This document shows positions 7,944 through 17,006 of a DNA stretch of 64,000 nt, piece by piece. The notes under the pieces were generated by a model. It was not told the DNA's origin and did not search any database. It worked only from the letters and a program-made list of their open reading frames with translations. Positions within the stretch are counted from its first letter, which is position 1, and each line of letters opens with the position of its first letter. The position numbers were made by a program, and so were the translations under genes. The DNA lies in NCBI GenBank assembly GCA_023386955.1, contig JAEWIS010000039.1, positions 155,073 through 219,072 of the forward strand, in the 5' to 3' direction. This stretch comes from Bacillota bacterium. Its GTDB lineage: Bacteria > Bacillota > Bacilli > Paenibacillales > NBRC-103111.

Positions 7944-9047
7944 CTAAACCTCCAGCACCCGGCCTCCCGCTGCCTTCCGCAGGCGGTTCATAATCGCCAG
8001 GCCGATCTCCTCCTCGGGGTACCCTTCGGCAAAAGCACAACCAATCCCCGCCTCATCCATCCGGCGCAGGGCGGCGAACAGTCCGGCGGCAGCGGCGGAC
8101 AGGTCCCCGAGGGAACCGCAGGGGATAACCAGATCTGCCGCCTCGCGGTACAATGACGCATGCTCCTCGGGAGCCAGCACGGCAGTTTTTTCCCCGTTCC
8201 CGCGGGCATCGTCCAACCCCCGGCGGATCGCCTCCGCCACTGCAGAGACATCGCTCCCCTGCACAATAGTCAGCCGGGCCTGCGGCGCATAGTGGGTGTA
8301 CTTCATCCCCGGCGCCCGGGGGCGGAAGGTTTCCACACCACCGCCCTCCGATACAGACGAGGCACCCTCCGCCCTCTCCGGGCGGCCTTCGCCCTTGACA
8401 ACAGGGGCACCGGAAACCTCCGCCAGCTGGCGCAGCGTAATGCCTCCCGGCCGGAGCACATGGACCCGGCCTTCCGCATCCACCTGTACCACCGTGGATT
8501 CCAGCCCGACGCCTGTGGCGCCACCATCCAGCAGCCCGTCGATCCGGCCGTCCAGATCCTCCCGGACATGCTCCGCCAGGGTGGGACTGGGCCGGCCGGA
8601 GCGGTTGGCACTGGGAGCCGCCACCGGGCAGCCGGAGGCCCGGATCAGGGAAAGCGCCACCGGATGGTCCGGCATCCGGATGCCCACCGTGTCCAGACCC
8701 GCCGTCACCAGCGGGGACAGCACGCCCGGACGGCTGGGCAGCACCAGGGTCAACGGTCCCGGCCAGAAGGCCTCAGCCAACCTCCGGGACACCGGATCTA
8801 CCGCAAGAGCCAGCTCCTCCAGCATGCCCATCCCGGCAATATGGACGATCAGGGGATTGTCCGAGGGACGGCCTTTGGCGGTGAAGATGCCCTCCACCGC
8901 CTGTGATTGGCGGGCGTCCGCCCCCAACCCGTATACCGTTTCCGTGGGAAACGCCACCAGCTTGCCCTGGCGCAGCAGCTCCGCCGCCTCTTGAACCGCA
9001 CCCGACTCCGGAGAGCAATCCGGCGGGACTTGCCAATACTTGGTCAT
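7944..9047 (-). CDS. ywlC: L-threonylcarbamoyladenylate synthase (Sua5/YwlC)
   Basis: Makes threonylcarbamoyl-AMP from threonine, bicarbonate and ATP, the first step of the t6A modification at position 37 of ANN-decoding tRNAs. The N-terminal YrdC domain (about residues 15-205) shows GKLVAFPTETVYGLGADA and the KGRPSDNPLIVHI signature; the C-terminal Sua5 domain follows (APGMKYTHYAPQ linker near residue 250). Length of 367 residues fits the two-domain Sua5 class rather than the short YrdC class. Start is the ATG at 9047; a GTG at 9050 is in frame. Confidence 0.93.
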   Translation of the reverse strand: MTKYWQVPPDCSPESGAVQEAAELLRQGKLVAFPTETVYGLGADARQSQAVEGIFTAKGRPSDNPLIVHIAGMGMLEELALAVDPVSRRLAEAFWPGPLTLVLPSRPGVLSPLVTAGLDTVGIRMPDHPVALSLIRASGCPVAAPSANRSGRPSPTLAEHVREDLDGRIDGLLDGGATGVGLESTVVQVDAEGRVHVLRPGGITLRQLAEVSGAPVVKGEGRPERAEGASSVSEGGGVETFRPRAPGMKYTHYAPQARLTIVQGSDVSAVAEAIRRGLDDARGNGEKTAVLAPEEHASLYREAADLVIPCGSLGDLSAAAAGLFAALRRMDEAGIGCAFAEGYPEEEIGLAIMNRLRKAAGGRVLEV

Positions 9048-9151
9048 CACATTCGCTCATTTCTCATTTTGGATTGATGCCATTATAGCGCCAACGGAGG
9101 CAGCTTGTCACGGCCGCCTCCGTCTGCAATCCATATCCTCACGCCCATCCT

Positions 9152-9871
9152 TTAAGCGAATAAGCTCTTCACCTTGTCCCACAGGTAGAAGCGCACCTTC
9201 TTCTTTCCGGTGCCTTCCCCCGCATCCACCGTGTCCTTTTCTGCAGAGGCCTGCTTGACGGTTTTCCCGGAGAGGGAGGGTTTAGCCTTGTCCACACTGG
9301 CGGTCTGTTTTTTCACGGCCTCCATCTTGGCCTTCTCTTCAGGGGAACGGCTGCTTGCAGGCACGGCCTCCCCCTTTTCCCCATCCACAAAGCACAGGGC
9401 AGGAAACAGCACGCACCACCAGTTTTGCCCGGCGCCTTGGCCGATGGTGACCCGGAGCGCCTCATAATCGCCGGCCGGATACACCTTGTTGCCGTACATT
9501 TTGGCAGGAAAGGGGACTACCCCCAGCTCTACCTGATGCGAATATGTATAACCGTAGCGGGCGAGCTCCCGTTCTACCACCTGGGAGAGCTCAGGCAGCT
9601 TGGCGCGGATGAGAATGCGGGCGTCTTCCAGATTATCCGGGTCTAGCACCCAGCCGTTCATTTCCTCCACAATCGCATCGCGGACATGCCGCTTCAAAAC
9701 CTGATCCTCCGGGGAATCGGAGTTGGCCAGAATACGCAGCCGGATGGATTCCTGGGGAATGACCGCATCCACCACGGCAGCCTGTGCCCGGTTATGCTCC
9801 CATGTAACCAACAGAAAGATAAGTGCCAATGCCAGATAAATGGATGATGTCCAGGAATACCGTTTAACCAT
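9152..9871 (-). CDS. spoIIR: Stage II sporulation protein R
   Basis: Signal protein secreted from the forespore into the intermembrane space; it triggers SpoIIGA-dependent processing of pro-sigma-E in the mother cell. The 239-residue product has an N-terminal hydrophobic segment (about residues 8-25), the conserved ESIRLRILANSDSPEDQ and the QNWWCVLFPALCFVDG motif typical of SpoIIR. The last 60 residues are lysine-rich and variable. A promoter matching the forespore sigma-F consensus lies upstream, as expected. Confidence 0.95.
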   Translation of the reverse strand: MVKRYSWTSSIYLALALIFLLVTWEHNRAQAAVVDAVIPQESIRLRILANSDSPEDQVLKRHVRDAIVEEMNGWVLDPDNLEDARILIRAKLPELSQVVERELARYGYTYSHQVELGVVPFPAKMYGNKVYPAGDYEALRVTIGQGAGQNWWCVLFPALCFVDGEKGEAVPASSRSPEEKAKMEAVKKQTASVDKAKPSLSGKTVKQASAEKDTVDAGEGTGKKKVRFYLWDKVKSLFA

Positions 9872-9907
9872 GCCGCCTCATTCCTTTGCTATAAGCTTCT
9901 ATGGCAT

Positions 9908-9937
9908 CAGTATGTCCTCTGAAACTATCATTTATAC
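9908..9937 (-). promoter_or_regulatory. sigma-F-type promoter of spoIIR
   Basis: On the minus strand GTATA (9937-9933), 15-bp spacer, GGACATACTG (9917-9908). The -10 element agrees at nine of ten positions with the forespore consensus GGNRANAHTR, and -35 GTATA fits GYWTA. It lies about 40 bp before the spoIIR ATG, the right place for forespore-specific expression. Confidence 0.65.
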
Positions 9938-9987
9938 ATGGCCGCTCCAAAATACTAGAGTCTGTTTACATGTAAGCGCCAAACAAT

Positions 9988-10163
9988 GTATGCTATTGAG
10001 CCATTTCGCCCCATTTTCACCGGATAGCATACCTAAAATGATTGCTATTCCTCTATTTCCGGCGTTGTAGAAGCTCATTTCTTCATATAGCATACATTTT
10101 GTGTATGCTATTTTAAGTTTTGGCCCCCTATTTTCGAAATAGCATACTTTTGCTGTTCGCTAT
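9988..10163. repeat. GTATGCTATT/ATAGCATAC hairpin repeats
   Basis: The gap between spoIIR and the HD-GYP gene has no credible gene but holds five exact copies of the 9-mer GTATGCTAT or its complement (9988, 10024, 10087, 10103, 10139) and a degenerate GTTCGCTAT at 10155. Two units, 9988-10032 and 10103-10147, are both exactly 45 bp, with a shared inner pattern TTNNGCCCCNNNTTTTC. The pair 10087-10111 forms a tight hairpin with a 7-bp loop. Confidence 0.75.
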
Positions 10164-10307
10164 CATTCCCGGTTATTATCCATCCGCCCATCCCCGCTCC
10201 CACCCTACCCTCAACCCAAGGATCCCCCCCACCCCATCATGCTTGAAAAAAACAGGCCTTCTTCCATTATGATACATTCAGCCCATGTTCCTTCCTGCGT
10301 TACCCGC

Positions 10308-10313
10308 TATAAT
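10308..10313 (+). promoter_or_regulatory. possible -10 box of the HD-GYP gene
   Basis: A perfect TATAAT lies here, but no clear -35 element is visible 16-18 bp upstream. If it is used, transcription would begin near 10320, which would make the ATG at 10325 almost leaderless and favour the downstream GTG at 10349. Confidence 0.35.
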
Positions 10314-10324
10314 GAAATTGTCGA

Positions 10325-11365
10325 ATGTTGTACATTTTTCGGGCTGAGGTGGCGCAATTGGAGGAGCTGACAGGGCAACGACTGAAGCATGACATCATAA
10401 CCGGCACCGGCATGGTCCTGGTGCCCGCCGGCACCGTATTGAACCAGGAGCACCTCCGGCTGCTCCGGCTGCACCGGATTTCCGCAGAGGAGCTGCGCTT
10501 CTCCGAGGAGCGGCCGCAGCCCATGTTCCCCACGGCCGAAACCGTCAAACAAGCGGCAGATTATTCGAAGCATATGTTCCAGCAGATCCGGTTGAAGAAG
10601 AAGATACCGCTCCTGGACATCAAGCATGAATTTATTCCCTTGGTTCGCCAGGCGGCGGAGGACCCGGATCTGTTCCGGCTCTTCGAGACGGTGCGGGCGA
10701 AGGATGAGTATACCCACCAGCATAATGTGGGCGTCAGCGTCCTCTCCACCATGCTGGGCAAATGGTGCAAGCTGGATGAGCAGGAGCTGAATCTCCTGGC
10801 CTTGGGCGCGACCCTTCATGACGTAGGCAAAATCCACATCCCTGACGACATCCTCAACAAACCCGGCAAGCTGACGGCCAGCGAATTTGAGGAGATGAAG
10901 CGCCATACCATATACGGTTACGAAATGCTGAAGGAAGTAGTAGGGCTGAACCCCCGTGTAGCGTTTATGGCTCTGCAGCACCATGAACGTGAGGACGGCA
11001 GCGGCTATCCGCTGAAGCTGAAGGGTCCCCAAATCGACAAGCTCAGCCGGATTGTCGCGGTGGCCGACGTTTTTCATGCCATGTCATCACATCGGCCTTA
11101 CCATACACCCTTGCCATTCCATGAGCTCATCAGCCAGATGCGCCTTGGCATCTTCGGGGAGCTGGACCCCCACATGGTTTCCCTGTTTCTCAAAAATCTC
11201 CTGGGCAGCATGATCGGCAAGCAGGTGCTCCTGTCCGACGGGCGGTACGGGGAGGTTGTTTACATCAATCCCCACGAGGAAACCTATCCTCTGGTAAAGG
11301 TGGACAATCTATTTGTAGATCTGAGCCGGGAACGAAATCTGCGGATCAGCAAAATCATCATCTAA
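10325..11365 (+). CDS. HD-GYP domain protein, probable cyclic-di-GMP phosphodiesterase
   Basis: Residues about 110-300 form an HD-GYP domain: conserved H in DEYTHQHNVGVS, the HD pair in LGATLHDVGKIHIPDDIL, and the GYP-type loop QHHEREDGSGYPLKL followed by VADVFHAM. Such enzymes hydrolyse c-di-GMP to pGpG or GMP and so lower motility/biofilm signalling. The first 100 residues form an accessory N-terminal region seen in many Paenibacillus HD-GYP proteins. The start is uncertain: ATG 10325 lacks an SD, and GTG 10349 is in frame. It is the only plus-strand gene inside the conserved left block, and ends at a bidirectional terminator. Confidence 0.85.
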   Translation: MLYIFRAEVAQLEELTGQRLKHDIITGTGMVLVPAGTVLNQEHLRLLRLHRISAEELRFSEERPQPMFPTAETVKQAADYSKHMFQQIRLKKKIPLLDIKHEFIPLVRQAAEDPDLFRLFETVRAKDEYTHQHNVGVSVLSTMLGKWCKLDEQELNLLALGATLHDVGKIHIPDDILNKPGKLTASEFEEMKRHTIYGYEMLKEVVGLNPRVAFMALQHHEREDGSGYPLKLKGPQIDKLSRIVAVADVFHAMSSHRPYHTPLPFHELISQMRLGIFGELDPHMVSLFLKNLLGSMIGKQVLLSDGRYGEVVYINPHEETYPLVKVDNLFVDLSRERNLRISKIII

Positions 11366-11398
11366 TCATGCACCGGCGGAATCCGCCTAACATGCCAA

Positions 11399-11460
11399 AA
11401 AAGCCCTCCTTACCGGCAATCCCCAACGGGGCGCTTCCGGCAGGAAGGCTTTTTTTTCTA
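11399..11460. terminator. bidirectional terminator between HD-GYP gene and prmC
   Basis: An interrupted stem (AAGCC...TACCGG with CCGG...GGCTT) has eight T on the plus-strand side and six on the minus-strand side. It serves the convergent HD-GYP and prmC genes. Confidence 0.8.
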
Positions 11461-11480
11461 AAATAGTATCGATCAGTCCC

Positions 11481-12368
11481 TTAGTCCCTTTCGGCCAGCA
11501 CATGCCGTTCAATTCCCGCCAAGTCCTTCACTATGCCCACACGGTCAAACACTCCCAGCTCCCGCAGCAGAGCAGCCACGTCAGAGGCCTGGCCCATGCC
11601 TACCTCGAAGCCGACCAGTCTCGGCTTTACCGGCTGCGAAGCCAGCTGCTCCGTCAGCCTGCGGTAGAAGTCCAGTCCGTCGTCGCCTCCGTCAAGCGCC
11701 AGGTGGGGCTCGAAATCCCGCACCTCCCGCTGCAGGTCGGGCAGGTCGCTGCTTTTGATGTAGGGCGGGTTGGAGATCACAATATCCGGAGAAAGCCCCG
11801 CGGCATAAACAGGAGCCAGCAAATCCCCCTCCAGGAAGCGGATCCGTCCGGCGGCGCCGTTCAGCTCGGCATTCCGTCGCGCCAGCTGGAGAGCCGTGTC
11901 GGAGATATCCACCGCGGCAATCTCCCAAGACGGGCAGTGAACCGCCAGAGTCACCGGAATGACTCCACTCCCTGTTCCGATGTCAACCGCCAAGGGCTGC
12001 CGTCCGCTTCCCTCCGGACACAGGCGTTTTCCCCGGTACATGATCTCCTGCACCAGAATTTCCGTCTCCGGACGGGGAATCAGCACAGCCGGAGCAACCT
12101 GGAAGGTCAGCCCGTAGAAGCCCTCCGACCCGATAATGTACTGCACCGGCTCCCCGCCTGCGCGGCGGGAAAGCAGCCGCTGCCAATCCAGCTCCAGGTC
12201 CTCCGGGAACGGGTCCTGCCAGTTCAGGTACAGCCTGGTTCTGGACCAGCCCAGCAGATGCTCCAGCAGGAGCTGCCCGTTCTGAGCCGGCTCATCCACC
12301 CCATGCCGCTTCAAAAAAGAGGAAGCCTCTACATAGGCTTCCCGGATTGTTTTTCCTGTTGCGTCCAT
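11481..12368 (-). CDS. prmC: Release factor glutamine methyltransferase
   Basis: Transfers a methyl group from SAM to the glutamine of the GGQ motif in release factors, improving peptide release. The 295-residue protein has an N-terminal helical domain (1-90), SAM motif VDIGTGSGVIPVTLA near residue 127, and the catalytic NPPY in VISNPPYIKSSDLP near 200. Its ATG overlaps the prfA stop by one base (TAATG), so the enzyme and its substrate are translationally coupled. Confidence 0.95.
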   Translation of the reverse strand: MDATGKTIREAYVEASSFLKRHGVDEPAQNGQLLLEHLLGWSRTRLYLNWQDPFPEDLELDWQRLLSRRAGGEPVQYIIGSEGFYGLTFQVAPAVLIPRPETEILVQEIMYRGKRLCPEGSGRQPLAVDIGTGSGVIPVTLAVHCPSWEIAAVDISDTALQLARRNAELNGAAGRIRFLEGDLLAPVYAAGLSPDIVISNPPYIKSSDLPDLQREVRDFEPHLALDGGDDGLDFYRRLTEQLASQPVKPRLVGFEVGMGQASDVAALLRELGVFDRVGIVKDLAGIERHVLAERD

Positions 12369-13441
12369 TAAGCGGACTCCCCTTTATCCAGCTGATCCGT
12401 TTGACTGGCGATGGTCAAGGCGGAGATAATCTCCTCCATATCACCGTTCAGCACGGAATCCAGCCGGTGCAGCGTTAGGCCGATCCGGTGGTCGGTTACC
12501 CGGCTTTGCGGATAATTATAGGTTCTGATCCGCTCGCTCCGGTCTCCGGTGCCCACCTTGCTCTTGCGCTCTGCGCCCATTTTTTCCATTTCCTCTTGCA
12601 TGAACTTGTCGTAAATCCGGGCACGCAGCACCTGCAGCGCCATTTCCTTATTGGAGTTCTGCGACTTGCCGTCCTGGCATGTTGCCACAATCCCAGTCGG
12701 GACGTGGGTGACCCGCACCGCCGACTTGGTGGTGTTAACCGACTGTCCGCCCGCTCCGCTGGAGCAGAAGGTATCTACGCGGATATCGCTTTCCTTGATC
12801 TCCACTTCGATTTCCTCCGCCTCCGGCAGCACGGCTACCGTAGAGGTAGAGGTATGGATCCGTCCACCCGATTCCGTGGCGGGAATCCGCTGTACCCGGT
12901 GGGCGCCGCTTTCGAACTTTAGCTTGCTGTACGCGCCTTTGCCGGAAATCATGAAGATAACTTCCTTAAACCCGCCCAGATCATTCAAGCTGGCCTCCAG
13001 AATGTTGGTTTTCCAACCCTGGGCATCCGCGAATTTGGTGTACATCCGGTAGAGGTCGGCAGCGAACAGGGCTGCTTCGTCACCGCCTGCGGCGCCGCGG
13101 ATTTCCACAATGACGTTTTTGTCGTCGTTGGGGTCCTTAGGCAGCATCAGCACCTTGATGCACTCCTCCAGCTCTTCCTTGCGGCCAGCCAGTTCATCAA
13201 TCTCCAGCTTGACCATTTCCTTCATTTCATCGTCCAGCTTCTCGTTCTGCAACGCCTTTGCATCATCCAACTGGGCACAGACAGCCTTGTATTCATTAAA
13301 CGCTTCATACGTCTCCTGCAAATCCGACTGTTCCTTGGAATACTCCCGAAGCCGCTTGGGATCAGCGGCTACATCCGGGTCGCATAACAGCTCGCTCAGC
13401 TTGTCATACCGGTCGGCAAGAGCCTGAAGTTTGTCCAGCAC
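12368..13441 (-). CDS. prfA: Peptide chain release factor 1
   Basis: Recognises UAA and UAG and triggers hydrolysis of peptidyl-tRNA. The GGQ loop is visible in [18 protein letters not shown] near residue 230, and the class-I coiled N-terminal domain precedes it. The start is a GTG at 13441 with a strong AGGAGGTG SD; 357 residues is normal. The gene directly precedes prmC with a one-base overlap. Confidence 0.97.
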   Translation of the reverse strand: MLDKLQALADRYDKLSELLCDPDVAADPKRLREYSKEQSDLQETYEAFNEYKAVCAQLDDAKALQNEKLDDEMKEMVKLEIDELAGRKEELEECIKVLMLPKDPNDDKNVIVEIRGAAGGDEAALFAADLYRMYTKFADAQGWKTNILEASLNDLGGFKEVIFMISGKGAYSKLKFESGAHRVQRIPATESGGRIHTSTSTVAVLPEAEEIEVEIKESDIRVDTFCSSGAGGQSVNTTKSAVRVTHVPTGIVATCQDGKSQNSNKEMALQVLRARIYDKFMQEEMEKMGAERKSKVGTGDRSERIRTYNYPQSRVTDHRIGLTLHRLDSVLNGDMEEIISALTIASQTDQLDKGESA

Positions 13442-13510
13442 GCGTTACACCTCCTGTAGGTCCGTAATTTCCGTTTATTTGATCCGGCCAGGCCATCTTG
13501 AAGACATGCC

Positions 13511-14611
13511 CTACACATTAAACCGGAAGTGCATAACATCGCCATCTTGTACTACATATTCCTTGCCTTCCAGACGCAGAAGTCCTTTTTCCTTGGCGGC
13601 GTTCATGGAGCCGTTGACGGTCAGATCCTCGTAGCCTACTACTTCCGCCCGGATAAACCCGCGCTCGAAGTCGGAGTGGATCACACCGGCAGCCTGAGGA
13701 GCCTTCATGCCCTTGCGGATAGTCCACGCCCGGACCTCCTGTACCCCTGCCGTAAAGTAAGTGTACAGGCCCAGAAGCTTATACGCGCCGCGGATCAGAC
13801 GGTCCAACCCGGATTCGGACAGCCCCAGCTCCTCCAGGAACATGGCCTTGTCCTCACCCTCCAGCTCGGCGATTTCGGATTCGACCTTGGCACTGATCGG
13901 CACCACCTCGGCACCTTCCTTGGCGCCGAATTCCCGCACAATCTGCACGTAAGGGTTGCCGTCGGCGTTGGCCGCTTCCCCTTCGCTGACATTGGCGGCG
14001 TACAGCACCGGCTTCATAGTAATCAGGTGGAAATCCCGCACCATCAGCCTTTCCTCATCCGTCAACTCCACACTGCGGGCGGGCTGATCGTTATACAGAG
14101 CTTCCTTGATCCGCTCCAGCATTTCCACCTCAAGGGCTACCTTCTTGTCGCCGCCCTTCAGATTCTTGCGGGACCGTTCCAGACGCTTCTCCACCGTTTC
14201 CACATCTGCTAGGATCAGCTCCAGGTTGATGGTTTCGATATCGCTAAGCGGGTCCACCTTGCCGGACACGTGGGTAATGTTCTCATCCTGGAAACAGCGC
14301 ACCACATGAACAATCGCATCCACCTCACGGATATGAGCCAGGAACTTGTTCCCCAGGCCCTCACCCTTACTGGCGCCCTTCACAAGACCGGCGATATCGA
14401 CAAATTCGAAAGCGGTGGGCACTATCCGGTTGGGAGTTACAATCTCGGCCAGCTTCTGGAGACGCTCGTCCGGCACTTCTACTACGCCCACATTGGGATC
14501 AATGGTGCAGAACGGGTAATTGGCGGATTCCGCCCCGGCTTGGGTAATTGCATTGAACAACGTCGATTTGCCCACATTGGGCAGCCCGACAATACCTGCT
14601 TTTAACGCCAT
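13511..14611 (-). CDS. ychF: Redox-regulated ATPase YchF
   Basis: Obg-family P-loop protein that binds ATP rather than GTP and associates with ribosomes. The Walker A is [12 protein letters not shown] at residue 8, followed by [16 protein letters not shown] and [17 protein letters not shown]; the C-terminal TGS domain ends with the usual [13 protein letters not shown]. In place of the G4 motif NKxD there is NVSE (near residue 203), as expected for YchF. Length of 366 residues is standard. The 160 bp upstream are AT-rich and presumably hold its promoter. Confidence 0.96.
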   Translation of the reverse strand: MALKAGIVGLPNVGKSTLFNAITQAGAESANYPFCTIDPNVGVVEVPDERLQKLAEIVTPNRIVPTAFEFVDIAGLVKGASKGEGLGNKFLAHIREVDAIVHVVRCFQDENITHVSGKVDPLSDIETINLELILADVETVEKRLERSRKNLKGGDKKVALEVEMLERIKEALYNDQPARSVELTDEERLMVRDFHLITMKPVLYAANVSEGEAANADGNPYVQIVREFGAKEGAEVVPISAKVESEIAELEGEDKAMFLEELGLSESGLDRLIRGAYKLLGLYTYFTAGVQEVRAWTIRKGMKAPQAAGVIHSDFERGFIRAEVVGYEDLTVNGSMNAAKEKGLLRLEGKEYVVQDGDVMHFRFNV

Positions 14612-14770
14612 CTATAAACAACTCCTAGACTATTGTTAGTTTGTATAAAAGGATACCACAGTTTAACCTTTATATTATACACTTCCGGGCAGGAGAAATA
14701 AAATAAACCTTTTGCATTTATGGAGGAAATATACAGAGGATGGGAAAAGCGGCAGCCCAGTATCGCTTTT

Positions 14771-16204
14771 TTAAAGCCGGCGGACCAGTCCCCCCAATAT
14801 CCCGATACCCCGGGACAGCTCCTCCAAAGGGGCATAGGAGTAGGAAAGCCGCAGACAGGGTTTTTCCTCCGAACCATAGACCATGCCGGGATTCAGCAGA
14901 ATGCCCTCCCGCAGAGCAGCGTCGAACAATTGCTTCATGGGCAGGCTGCGGTTAAACTCCATCCAGATGTAGAAGCCTCCGCCGGGGATGCTCCACCGGG
15001 CCAGCCCGCCGAACTCCCGGTCCAGCGCCGCCGCGGCGGCCGCCCTTCGCTTCCGAAGCTGGCCGCGGAGCTGCTCCAGATGGCGCTCATGCCAGCCGTC
15101 CTCCAGCCACTCCAGAGCCGCCCATTGGGACAAGGAGCTGGCTCCGTAATCGATCTGCATCTTGATATCCGCCAGCCGGTCAATAGCCGTGCGGGGACCC
15201 ACCACCCAGCCGATTCGCAGCCCGGGGCTGACGGACTTGGAGAGACTGCCTACATATAGCACGTCTCCGTGGTTGTCCAGACTTTTGAGGGAGGGCGGAG
15301 GCGGTTCGTCCAGCCACAAGTCTCCATACACATCATCCTCGATAATGGGAAGCCGGAGCTCCCGGCAGGTTTGGAGAAGCTCCTTCCGCCTGCTTCCGCT
15401 CATCACCTTGCCTGTGGGATTATGGAAGGTGGGGTTAGTATACAGCATAGCCGCCTGGTACTGCTTGCTGTACCGCTCCAATAATCCGGCACGTAGGCCC
15501 GCCTCGTCCATAGGGACTCCCTCCAGCCGGATACCCGCAGATTGGAATACCTGCACGGAATGGAGGTATGACGGGCTCTCCGCCAATACAGTGGAGCCGG
15601 GCCGCATCAGGCCTGCAGCAATCAGATGCAGGCCCTGGAGTGCGCCGGAAACCACCAGTACGGAATCGGCGGTGGCATGAATGCCCCTCTCCTGCAGGCG
15701 TTCCGCAATCCGCCGCCGCAGGGCGGGATTGCCCTTGGGCTCTTCATAGCCCAAGGCGACGGGACGTTTGGCTCCCTCCTGCAGGAGCCGGGCCATCTCA
15801 CGGCCGGGAAGCAGCTCCGGCGCCAGCTCCCCCGTCCCCAACCGGATGATGCCGGGGTCGGCCTCCATCCGGTTAATGGTCTGGATCACCGGCAAATTGG
15901 GCTGATGGCGCCCGCTCTCCGCCACCTGGCCCCAATCCGTTGGCGGGGCGGCCAGCAGGCTCCATGATTCGTTGACCACCCGGGTGCCCCCGCCCGTTTG
16001 TCCCTCAACCAGCCCCAGTGCTGCCAGCTCGGCCATGGCCTGTGCCACCGTGCTGCGGTTCACCTGCCACAGCCGTGCCAGAATGCGCTGGGAGGGCAGA
16101 CGAGCCCCCACCGTCCACTCTCCGCGCAGTATACCCTCCTTGAAATAGCGGACAATTTGCTCCTGCAAGGACAGCTCCCCATACCGGTCCGGCTTCCAGT
16201 CCAT
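14771..16204 (-). CDS. MocR-family regulator (GntR HTH plus aminotransferase domain)
   Basis: Residues 1-75 form a GntR winged helix (LQEQIVRYFKEGILRGEWTVGARLPSQRILA), and about 100-475 a fold-type-I PLP aminotransferase domain. The PLP lysine region is seen as YVGSLSKSVSPGLRIGW near residue 320. MocR proteins usually regulate a divergent gene in response to an amino acid, GABA or pyridoxal derivative. Here the divergent neighbour is a LysE-type exporter, so an amino-acid-sensing role is likely (inference). Paired direct repeats in the shared promoter region could be its operator. Confidence 0.88.
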   Translation of the reverse strand: MDWKPDRYGELSLQEQIVRYFKEGILRGEWTVGARLPSQRILARLWQVNRSTVAQAMAELAALGLVEGQTGGGTRVVNESWSLLAAPPTDWGQVAESGRHQPNLPVIQTINRMEADPGIIRLGTGELAPELLPGREMARLLQEGAKRPVALGYEEPKGNPALRRRIAERLQERGIHATADSVLVVSGALQGLHLIAAGLMRPGSTVLAESPSYLHSVQVFQSAGIRLEGVPMDEAGLRAGLLERYSKQYQAAMLYTNPTFHNPTGKVMSGSRRKELLQTCRELRLPIIEDDVYGDLWLDEPPPPSLKSLDNHGDVLYVGSLSKSVSPGLRIGWVVGPRTAIDRLADIKMQIDYGASSLSQWAALEWLEDGWHERHLEQLRGQLRKRRAAAAAALDREFGGLARWSIPGGGFYIWMEFNRSLPMKQLFDAALREGILLNPGMVYGSEEKPCLRLSYSYAPLEELSRGIGILGGLVRRL

Positions 16205-16238
16205 TGTGCTCCCCCCTGTTTATATGTATTATCTCCTA

Positions 16239-16300
16239 ATTTGGCTGGTTCTCCAACCATCCATTTGGCTGGAGACAAAAAAACAACCCTGCTATACAAT
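16239..16300 (+). promoter_or_regulatory. divergent promoter region with MocR-type operator candidates
   Basis: Two exact copies of ATTTGGCTGG (16239-16248 and 16263-16272) are 24 bp apart, and TGGTT-N4-AACCA (16246-16259) forms an inverted repeat between them. The second copy abuts a plus-strand promoter for the exporter: GAGACA (16272-16277), 17-bp spacer, TACAAT (16295-16300). Paired direct repeats next to a promoter are the known arrangement for MocR regulators such as GabR and PdxR. Confidence 0.6.
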
Positions 16301-16346
16301 CTGTTTCATAGAAAATGTTCTACCAAACAGAAAGGATGTGCTTCGG

Positions 16347-16979
16347 TTGTCGGTTCAAGTGGCTTCTTCAGCTATTCACGGCTTTATTCTGGCCTTGGGC
16401 CTGATTCTGCCTCTGGGGGTGCAGAATGTGTTTATTTTTCAACAGGGGGCCCTTCAGCAATCCTTCCGCAAGGCTCTGCCGGCGGTGCTTACCGCGGCGG
16501 TTTGTGATACGCTTCTCATCGGATTGGCGGTAGCGGGTATGTCTCTGGCCGTACTCAATAACAGCTGGCTGGAGACACTATTGATGGCCGCAGGCTCCAT
16601 TTTCCTGCTGTACATGGGGGCTTCCTTGTGGCGCAAGCAGCCCGGCTCCGCTTCCGGCGAAGCGGCTGTTTATTCCGGCCGCAGGCAGATTGCCTTCGCT
16701 GCCTCTGTCTCCCTGCTCAATCCTCATGCCATACTGGATACCATCGGGGTAATCGGCGGCGCCTCTCTTCAATATGCGGGAGCCGACCGTCTGGTGTTCG
16801 CTTTATCATGCATTGTGGTGTCCTGGCTGTGGTTTGCAGCGCTGGCTCTGGCGGGCCGTCTGGCAGGCCGGTGGGATCCATCCGGCAGGCTGACTCTGTT
16901 GTTGAATAAAGTCTCCGCGGTAATTGTTGCCGGCATCGGCTTGGGTCTGCTGTACACGGCGGTAACCCGCATGCTGTAA
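16347..16979 (+). CDS. LysE/ArgO-family amino acid exporter
   Basis: A membrane protein of about 210 residues with six hydrophobic segments and the family signature LGLILPLGVQNVFIFQQGA near the N-terminus, typical of LysE/ArgO exporters of basic amino acids. I place the start at the TTG at 16347 because AAAGGATG lies 8 bp upstream and because the family begins about here; the open frame extends to 16206 but the extra 47 residues are not family-like. It is divergent from the MocR regulator, which probably controls it. Confidence 0.85.
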   Translation: MSVQVASSAIHGFILALGLILPLGVQNVFIFQQGALQQSFRKALPAVLTAAVCDTLLIGLAVAGMSLAVLNNSWLETLLMAAGSIFLLYMGASLWRKQPGSASGEAAVYSGRRQIAFAASVSLLNPHAILDTIGVIGGASLQYAGADRLVFALSCIVVSWLWFAALALAGRLAGRWDPSGRLTLLLNKVSAVIVAGIGLGLLYTAVTRML

Positions 16980-17006
16980 CGTCGGTTTTCCCCATCTATA
17001 AGCTCT

